Below, piece by piece: positions 58,075 to 64,000 of a stretch of 64,000 nt of DNA. The notes below the pieces were generated by a model, which worked only from the letters and a program-made list of their open reading frames with translations, searched no databases and was not told the origin of the DNA. This DNA is from Agromyces atrinae. Lineage in GTDB: Bacteria > Actinomycetota > Actinomycetes > Actinomycetales > Microbacteriaceae. Within the stretch, counting starts at the first letter, position 1, and each line of letters begins with the position of its first letter. The stretch is from the NCBI RefSeq assembly GCF_013407835.1, contig NZ_JACCBI010000001.1:2914001-2978000 (forward strand). The letters run 5' to 3'. The position numbers and the translations under genes are program-made.

Positions 58075-61000
58075 TCATCCGCCGGAACGGCCGCGCGGAG
58101 CGACCGGCAGCAGACCCGTCGCGACGAGCCCCGCTCCCGCACCGGCGATGAGGGTGAGGAGGCCGAGCATGCCCGCGACGAGGGCGAGCGCCATGACGAG
58201 AGGCGTCGAGTCGAGCGGCGCCGACGACCTCACGACGGTCGTCGTCTCGATGATCGTGCCCGCGTCGGCCACGGCAGCCGCGAGCGCCGCGGCAGCCGGT
58301 GTGGTAGCAGCGAGCGCCGCGATCGACGCACGCTTCACGACGGGAGGTGCGGCGGCCACGGCGGTCGTCGCCCGGCGCGGCTCGCCCGGCGGCTTCTTCA
58401 CCTCGATGACGATCGTCGGCGTCTCGGGCTGCTCCTCGCCGGGTTCGGTCGGGGTCGGAGGCGTGAAGCTCGACGCCTCGTAGCCGACCGTGATCGGCAG
58501 GGCGGGCTTCGCCGAGTCGGTCTGTCCGCCGCTCGAGAACCAGTACGAGAACTGTCCGGCGATCTGCTGGAAGTCGACGAAGTCCTGCGGGAACGCTCCC
58601 CAGTGCGGTCCCTCACGTAGCTGGTCGTCCTGCCGGATCGTCTCGCCGCGGTAGGCCGGCAGCACCGTGAACCCGTCGGAGCGCAGCGCAACCGAAGGCA
58701 GCTCGGCGAGGGTGACCTCGCGCGGAGCGATCTCGTCCCACTTCGACAGGTCGTCCATGTCGCTGCCGAAGCCGCTCACCGTCGCCGTAAGCCGGCCCAC
58801 GCCGTCCTCGACGACGAGCACCGGGTCGGTCGCGTACCAGAACGTCAGTCCGCCGTAGAAGGCGACCGAGAAGCTCCCGGTCCACCGGATCTCGGCGTCG
58901 CCCGCCGCGGGGTCGACCGAGCCGGTGCCGCCGCTGATGACGACCTGCGCATCGGTGAACGACGAGTTGGCGTTCGAGGTCACGGGCAGCCCGCGCCGGT
59001 CGAGGCAGCGCGTGTCGAAGTCGGCGAGCACGTACGCCCCCGACGCGTCGGGCTTCTCGATGCGCACGTCGCCCGACTCGGCCGAGTATCGATTCTCGGT
59101 CAGCACGGCGCCGCGGCCGATGTCGGGGATCTTGCCCGCGGTGGGGAAGTTGCAACCGCCGAAGAACGCTCCGTTGTTGGCCTCGTTGCTGATGCCCCAG
59201 CGCAGCACGGCGTCATCGAGTTCGAGCGGGCCGGCATCCGCGCGGCGCACCTCGATCGTCGTGACGACGGGCAGGTCACCCTCGGCGAACAGTGCGAGGC
59301 GGTACTCGCCGTCATCCGGCGCCCCGATCGTGACGGAACCGGTGGCGATGCCGTCGACGATGTCGAAGGTTCCGAGGAAGTCGGGGGCACCGTAGAACCA
59401 GATCTCGCCGTCGACGGCCGCGCCGCTCCACGTGATGCGCGGGGTGAGAGTCGTGCCGGGTTCGACGGTCGCGCTCTCGAGCCCGAGCTCGGCTGCGGTG
59501 ACGGCGCGCGCGGCGCCCGACGCGACAGCGGCATCGAGCTCGGCGATCGTGCCGAAGGCGGGCGGCACGGTGCCCGGCTCGGCGCGGTCGAGCGTGCGTC
59601 CGATCGGGCTCGCGTCGGAGAAGTCGCCGAGGCCCGCCGCATTCCGGGCGGCGATCGCGACGGTGTAGCCGGTCGCGCGCTCGAGGCCCTCGAACGTCGT
59701 GCTCGGGCCCGTTTCGGTCGCGGCGATCTCGCGGGCGTCGACGACCTCGCCGGTCGCGGCGTTCCGCAGTTCGAGGGCGTACGCCGTGACGGCCGAGCCG
59801 CCGGCGCGCGCCTCGTCGAGGGCCGGAGCCGACCACGTCAGACGGTCGGTTCCCGCGGCGACGGGGGCGGGTGGCGCGGGCGGCGCCCACGGCGCACGGA
59901 TGCCGGTCGTCGCGATGCCGCCGGCGGGCCGAGCCGCCGAACTCGTGCGGTAGAGACGCGTGCCGTCGACCTCGGTGTACGGAGTGATCGTCACGGTGTA
60001 GCGGCTCGCGCCGGGCAACCCGGTCACAACGTGGCGGAGCGCACCGCTCGTCGACAGCCCCGTGCCCGTGTCGACGACCGCCGCGATCGCGTTCGTCGTC
60101 GCTGCGGCGTTGTCGGGGCGGAAGACGTTGACCCGCAGCAGGTAGCCGGTCGAGGCGGTCGCTCCCGCGACGGCGTTCCACGAGACGGCGAACCCGTCGG
60201 CCGTGGCGTCGCCGACCGAGATCGACCCGACGGTGACGCCCGTCGTCGGCGAGTCGGTCGGAGCGATCGAGGTGACCGCGCTCGTGGCGCGGGGGCTCGC
60301 GCCGAGGCCGTTGACAGCCGTGACCGTCGCGAAGAGTCGACCGGTCGCCGAGACGATCGGAACCGGCGCGAAACGATGCGAGCGGATGTCTGCTCCGAGC
60401 GTCACCGACGCGACGAGGTTGCCCGTGGCGACGCCCGTGCCCGAGTAGAGCTCTACCCGATACGCCGTGATCGCGGAGCCGCCGTCGCTCGCCGGCGCCG
60501 TCCACGTGGCGTCGAGCGCGAGACCCTCGGTAGCCGTCAGCGCGATCGAGGCGGGGGCCGCCGGGGCCCCGTTCGCCGTCCGCACGACCTCGGATGGCAG
60601 TGATTCGGGGCTCGCGAGTTCGCCCGCGTAGGCCGTGACGCGAGCGGTGTAGTCGGTCGCGGCGGTAAGGCCCGAGACCGTGTGCGTCGTGCCGAACAGC
60701 AGCGGATCGAGCGCGGGGCTCGTCGACACCAGCGCACCGGCCCGGTAGGTCGTCACGATGTAGTGCGTGACGGTCGGACCCGTCGACAGCGCCGGCCACG
60801 AGACCTCGATGCTGCTGGAGGACGTCGGGCGTGCCGTCGGGCGGTCGGGGCGCGGCAGCGCGCTCGCCGCGGTGCCGAGCGGCGTGCTCGCCGAGCCGAG
60901 CAGGTCGAGCACGGTCGGCGAGACAGGGGCGCGAAGGGGGGATGCCGCGGGCGGGGATGACGCGGGCGTTTCGGCCTCGACCGAAGCGGGCGTCGCCGCG

Positions 61001-61614
61001 TCGGCGTCGACGGGAGCGGGCTCGCTCGGCGCGGGTTCCGTCGGCGCGTGTTCCGTCGGTGCAGGTTCTGTGGCGCCGGGTTCGGTGGTCTCCGGCGTCT
61101 CGCTCCTGGCGATGGTCGTGTAGAACTCCACCGTGTCGGAGTCGACGGCCCGCTCGGCGGTGCCCGAGCGCAGCAGCACACGGTAGTCGTGCTCGGCCTC
61201 GAGCCCGGTGATCGCGATGGCGACGAGATCGGCGATGTCGGCGACCGCAGCATCGGCACCCGCGGCGAGGTCGACGCGCTCGAGCGCGAGCGGGGCGGCT
61301 GCGGCCCACGCGTCGTCGGCCGCGACCCCGGCGACCGGCAACTCGGCGAGTGCGAGTTCGACGGCGGACTCGTCACCGCTCGTCGTCACGACGATGCGTG
61401 TGTCGGCGCTGAGCTCGGCATTGGCCGGCCACGTGACGACGACGCGCGTCGACTCGACCGATGTCACCGTGAGAGCGGGCGGGCGCCCGACCCCGGCGTC
61501 GGTCTCCGCGCTCGACGCGAGCGCTCCCGCGGTGAGCGCCCCGATCGCGAGGGTCGCGGCGAGGAGTGCGGCAAGCGGCCGCACGGCTGCATTCGATCTC
61601 GGGAGGAACGTCAT
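58075..61614 (-). CDS. Large secreted protein with fibronectin-III domains and an HtaA heme-binding domain
   Basis: A 1179-residue surface protein. A signal peptide (1-36), one Ig/FN3-like region, a Thr/Pro/Glu-rich stalk (about 170-225), then about four fibronectin-III domains (for example SSSSIEVSWPALSTGPTVTH and TEGLALDATWTAPASDGGSA). An HtaA domain spans about 800-1010: VLRWGISNEANNGAFFGG, DAEIRWTGSFSVAFYGGLTF and FSYWFSSGGQTDSAKPALPI. The C-terminus is a Pro-rich linker and one membrane segment (LVMALALVAGMLGLLTLIAG) with a basic tail, so it is membrane-anchored, not sortase-linked. The stop is at 58075. It overlaps the upstream 320-residue gene by four bases. Confidence 0.86.
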   Translation of the reverse strand: MTFLPRSNAAVRPLAALLAATLAIGALTAGALASSAETDAGVGRPPALTVTSVESTRVVVTWPANAELSADTRIVVTTSGDESAVELALAELPVAGVAADDAWAAAAPLALERVDLAAGADAAVADIADLVAIAITGLEAEHDYRVLLRSGTAERAVDSDTVEFYTTIARSETPETTEPGATEPAPTEHAPTEPAPSEPAPVDADAATPASVEAETPASSPPAASPLRAPVSPTVLDLLGSASTPLGTAASALPRPDRPTARPTSSSSIEVSWPALSTGPTVTHYIVTTYRAGALVSTSPALDPLLFGTTHTVSGLTAATDYTARVTAYAGELASPESLPSEVVRTANGAPAAPASIALTATEGLALDATWTAPASDGGSAITAYRVELYSGTGVATGNLVASVTLGADIRSHRFAPVPIVSATGRLFATVTAVNGLGASPRATSAVTSIAPTDSPTTGVTVGSISVGDATADGFAVSWNAVAGATASTGYLLRVNVFRPDNAAATTNAIAAVVDTGTGLSTSGALRHVVTGLPGASRYTVTITPYTEVDGTRLYRTSSAARPAGGIATTGIRAPWAPPAPPAPVAAGTDRLTWSAPALDEARAGGSAVTAYALELRNAATGEVVDAREIAATETGPSTTFEGLERATGYTVAIAARNAAGLGDFSDASPIGRTLDRAEPGTVPPAFGTIAELDAAVASGAARAVTAAELGLESATVEPGTTLTPRITWSGAAVDGEIWFYGAPDFLGTFDIVDGIATGSVTIGAPDDGEYRLALFAEGDLPVVTTIEVRRADAGPLELDDAVLRWGISNEANNGAFFGGCNFPTAGKIPDIGRGAVLTENRYSAESGDVRIEKPDASGAYVLADFDTRCLDRRGLPVTSNANSSFTDAQVVISGGTGSVDPAAGDAEIRWTGSFSVAFYGGLTFWYATDPVLVVEDGVGRLTATVSGFGSDMDDLSKWDEIAPREVTLAELPSVALRSDGFTVLPAYRGETIRQDDQLREGPHWGAFPQDFVDFQQIAGQFSYWFSSGGQTDSAKPALPITVGYEASSFTPPTPTEPGEEQPETPTIVIEVKKPPGEPRRATTAVAAAPPVVKRASIAALAATTPAAAALAAAVADAGTIIETTTVVRSSAPLDSTPLVMALALVAGMLGLLTLIAGAGAGLVATGLLPVAPRGRSGG

Positions 61615-62573
61615 GCCGCGTCATCCGTCTCGGGGGTCGGCCCCGCGGGTACAGCGACTGCGCGCGCTCGCCGTCGACCCGAGACGACGGCCCAGACGAG
61701 GAAGGCGAGGGCGGCGACGGCGATGACGCCGATGCCGATCACGACCCACATCATCGTCTGCACGAGATGCTGCTGCGCCGCGGCGGCTTCGGTGTCGCCC
61801 GACGCCTCCTCGTAGACCGTGCGCGACAGCGTCGTCGGGGTGGGCGTCGGCGTCGCGGTGGGTGCTGCGGTGGCGGCCGGTGCCGCGGCGGCATCGGGTG
61901 CCGTGGCGGCACCGGCGTCGGTGCCCTCGACGGGAGCAGCGGCCGCACCGTCATCCTCGCCGTAGAGTCCGCGGAAGTCGATCGGCGTGAACGTCTCGTT
62001 GTTCGCGTTCTTCACGCCGTGCGCGCCGAACGTGATGATGCCGCACTGCACCTCGAGGCAGTCGACGGCCGTCGGCTTGCCCTCGCGGTCGTAGCTCTCG
62101 AACCGCGCGCCGGGAACCGAGATCGTCGACGACCACGACCCGTCGGCCGCGACCTCGCCGCCGTTCGCGGCGTAAGCGGTGTCGCTTCCGGGGAACGTGA
62201 CGAAGAGCAGGTACCCGACCGGGTTCGATTCGTCGTCGGGCACGTACCGGTAGTCCTGCCCGGTGATGCCGCCGGATGACGGTCGCCAGCCGTCACCCGA
62301 GACCCACCCGAACCCCACGTAGATGCCGCCGTGTCCGCCCTGGATCGACTGGAACCCGCTGCCGGTGAGGCGCAGCTCGGTGAGGTACTCGGGGTCGGCG
62401 ACGTTCTGCAGGTCGGCCCGCCCCTCGACCGTGACCGATACGCTCGGCGCCGCCCACGCTGCCGTCGGCGCGGCGATGGCGATGCCCGCACCGAGGGCGA
62501 GGGTGGCCACGAGGGCGCCGAAGCGCGACCCGATCGAGCGGCGACGAGACGGGGTGTGTGCGGGCGATCGCAT
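61611..62573 (-). CDS. Secreted membrane-anchored protein of the heme-uptake locus
   Basis: A 320-residue protein: signal peptide ending AWAAPSV; a beta-sandwich domain (about 34-205) with GGHGGIYVGFGWVSGDGWRP and the Cys pair in DCLEVQCGIITFGAHGVKNA, a pattern known from proteins encoded beside HtaA; an Ala/Thr/Pro-rich stalk; and one membrane segment (MMWVVIGIGVIAVAALAFLV) with a basic cytoplasmic tail. It probably forms part of the surface heme relay, which is inference from its operon. ATG 62573. Its promoter region contains the DtxR-like boxes. Confidence 0.82.
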   Translation of the reverse strand: MRSPAHTPSRRRSIGSRFGALVATLALGAGIAIAAPTAAWAAPSVSVTVEGRADLQNVADPEYLTELRLTGSGFQSIQGGHGGIYVGFGWVSGDGWRPSSGGITGQDYRYVPDDESNPVGYLLFVTFPGSDTAYAANGGEVAADGSWSSTISVPGARFESYDREGKPTAVDCLEVQCGIITFGAHGVKNANNETFTPIDFRGLYGEDDGAAAAPVEGTDAGAATAPDAAAAPAATAAPTATPTPTPTTLSRTVYEEASGDTEAAAAQQHLVQTMMWVVIGIGVIAVAALAFLVWAVVSGRRRARAVAVPAGPTPETDDAA

Positions 62574-62656
62574 GCTGGATTTCCTTCACGTGACGGCGGG
62601 AGCTGCGCGTTGACGGGGGTCTGCGCCACGAAGGGTGCTGAACGTCACGAGCAGTT

Positions 62657-62675
62657 AAAGGTTTGCCTTACCTTA
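62657..62675. promoter_or_regulatory. DtxR/IdeR-like iron box 1
   Basis: AAAGGTTTGCCTTACCTTA matches 13 of 19 positions of the IdeR consensus TTAGGTTAGGCTAACCTAA. Located in the divergent promoter region of the two HtaA-locus operons. Confidence 0.68.
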
Positions 62676-62681
62676 CTAAGT

Positions 62682-62700
62682 TAAGGCTAAGCTAACCTCG
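62682..62700. promoter_or_regulatory. DtxR/IdeR-like iron box 2
   Basis: TAAGGCTAAGCTAACCTCG matches 14 of 19 consensus positions, with the right half GCTAACCT intact. Together with box 1 it indicates iron repression of both operons. Confidence 0.75.
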
Positions 62701-62753
62701 CCGCCGTGTCACGGACCGCGGCATTTCCCACTCGCCTGCACCCAGGAGTTGAT

Positions 62754-64000
62754 GTGTCCCTGCCTTCACGCGGAAAGCGACTGCTGCCTTCCGTTGCCCT
62801 CGCGCTAGCAGCCTCACTCGGCCTCTCGGGCCTCGCCGCGGCTCCGGCCTTCGCGGCCGAGACCTCGATCGACGACGCAGTCTTCCGATGGGGGGTGAAT
62901 GCCGAATCGAACGCGCGAGCCTTCGCGCCGGGCACCTGGAACTTCCTCTCGGCGGGAGTCGTGCCGAAGGAGTCGGCCGCCGACCTCGTCGTCGAGAGCG
63001 ACTGGCGTCAGAGCGACGGCGCCGTCTCGATCGAGAAGCGTCAGGCCGACGACACGTTCGCCGCCGCGACGTGGTTGGGCCTCAGGACCGACAAGAACGG
63101 CACCACGACGACGACCGGCAATGGCCTGAACTCGGGCCACGAGGTCGTCATCGGGGGAGGAACCGGCACGATCGATCCCGACGCGGGAACAGCATCGATC
63201 AGCTGGACCGGTTCGTTCTCGGTCGTCTACTACAGCGGCATGACGCAGTTCTGGGTCAAGAACCCGCACCTCGAGGTCGCTGAGGACGGCACGGGCACCG
63301 TGACCGCGACCCTCGGCGGCTGGGGCAGCTCGATGGAGGACCCCGAGCTCTTCGTGACGCTCGACGAGGCGCCCGGCACGGTCATCGCGCAGCTCAGCGA
63401 TGTCGTCGTCGACGAATCGGGCATCACGGTCCAGCCCGACTACCTCGGTGTCGTCACCGATGTCGAGGGCCAGACCGCTCCGGGCTCGCCGAACCACGGC
63501 TCGTTCCCGCAGTCGTTCGTCGACTTCCAGAAGCTCACCGGTCAGAACTCGTACTGGTTCTCCTCCGGCGGCGCGGCCGATGCACGCAAGGTGCCGACGC
63601 CCATCACGGTGGCCTACGACGCCAGCGCACCCGAGGTGATCGCGCCGTCGATCACGGCGCCGCCGCAGTCGACGAGTGTCGCTGAGGGCGAGCCCGCGAC
63701 GTTCGCGGTCACGGCCACCGGCGACGAGCCCCTGACCTACCGCTGGCAGCGCTCGGTCGATGGCGCCGAGTGGGCAGACATCGACGGAGCGGATGACGCG
63801 GAGTACGCGATCACGTCGACCACGGCATCCGACACCGGAGCCTCCTTCCGCGTAATCGTGTCGAACCCGGCGGGTGAGGTCGTCTCCGACGCTGCCGTGC
63901 TCACCGTCATCCCCACGCCGACGAACCCGTCGGAGCCCATCGACGGCGCGACGATCGAACTCGGCTTCAACAACGTGCACCAGGGCGCTTCGCCCTTCGG
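62754..64000 (+). CDS. HtaA-domain secreted heme-binding protein (cut by window edge)
   Basis: A gene starting GTG 62754 with AGGAG at 62744-62748; an in-frame GTG at 62706 is the alternative. The 415 visible codons give a signal peptide (about 1-40, ending PAFAAE), an HtaA domain (about 45-295: FRWGVNAESNARAFAPG, ISWTGSFSVVYYSGMTQFW, QNSYWFSSGGAADARKVPTP) and an Ig-like domain (about 297-385: PSITAPPQSTSVAEGEPA, LTYRWQRSVDGAEW). A further segment begins GATIELGFNNVHQGASPFG. It is divergent from the other HtaA-locus genes, with shared DtxR-like boxes. HtaA proteins capture heme from hemoproteins at the cell surface. The C-terminus is outside the window. Confidence 0.9.
   Translation, partial: MSLPSRGKRLLPSVALALAASLGLSGLAAAPAFAAETSIDDAVFRWGVNAESNARAFAPGTWNFLSAGVVPKESAADLVVESDWRQSDGAVSIEKRQADDTFAAATWLGLRTDKNGTTTTTGNGLNSGHEVVIGGGTGTIDPDAGTASISWTGSFSVVYYSGMTQFWVKNPHLEVAEDGTGTVTATLGGWGSSMEDPELFVTLDEAPGTVIAQLSDVVVDESGITVQPDYLGVVTDVEGQTAPGSPNHGSFPQSFVDFQKLTGQNSYWFSSGGAADARKVPTPITVAYDASAPEVIAPSITAPPQSTSVAEGEPATFAVTATGDEPLTYRWQRSVDGAEWADIDGADDAEYAITSTTASDTGASFRVIVSNPAGEVVSDAAVLTVIPTPTNPSEPIDGATIELGFNNVHQGASPF

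Overview
The window is high-GC DNA with dense, short-spaced genes, many GTG starts and ATGA stop/start overlaps. The gene content (HtaA-type heme proteins, AztABCD zinc uptake, LAXTG-like cell-wall sorting signal, HspR/HrcA heat-shock sites, sterol-carrier-family protein) fits an actinobacterium, most likely Microbacteriaceae. The genus cannot be set from the sequence alone. No rRNA, tRNA, CRISPR array, transposase or phage gene was seen.

Layout. 1-2.7 kb: LytS-type sensor kinase (cut by the left edge), divergent from a DUF485 protein and an ActP-type acetate symporter. 2.9-10.8 kb: DMT exporter, oleate hydratase, methyltransferase, MacB/FtsX-type ABC pair, chorismate mutase, SDR oxidoreductase and a small conserved protein, with five 61-bp palindromic repeats between them. 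11.0-21.6 kb: a FecBCD-type metallophore importer (minus strand) divergent from an operon of two ABC half-transporters, a 36-residue candidate RiPP precursor, a fused E1-like/YcaO protein and a second, degenerate YcaO. 21.7-28.5 kb: repeat-rich gap, a zinc-type alcohol dehydrogenase, then AztA, AztB, an AztD-like protein, AztC and AztD. 28.6-38.8 kb: EEP-family protein, a 0.9-kb palindrome array, a large secreted GH30 enzyme, two small proteins around a sulfurtransferase, and a secreted alpha-amylase. 38.8-57.9 kb: toxin-antitoxin pair, lipid-binding-like proteins, OsmC, purine genes (purL, purQ, purS, purC, purD, apt) spread among an Hsp20 gene, PadR plus MFS efflux, a kynA-amidohydrolase-kynU tryptophan operon, TetR and VOC genes. 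58.0-64.0 kb: a heme-acquisition locus of HtaA-type surface proteins around tandem DtxR-like boxes; its last gene runs off the right edge.

The most interesting system is at 11.0-21.6 kb. A 15-bp perfect palindrome (TGATAAC-G-GTTATCA) lies between the importer and the RiPP operon. A near copy lies in front of the zinc-chaperone/zinc-binding-protein operon at 25.1 kb, while the heme locus carries different, DtxR-like boxes. The working hypothesis is a Zur-controlled, ribosomally made metal-binding peptide: made and modified by the YcaO pair, exported by the ABC pair and recovered by the FecBCD-type importer. Family calls are well supported; the metallophore role is inference.

The other recurring theme is short intergenic palindromes of fixed length (61 bp, 71 bp, 56/60 bp), each family clustered in one part of the window and none interrupting a gene.
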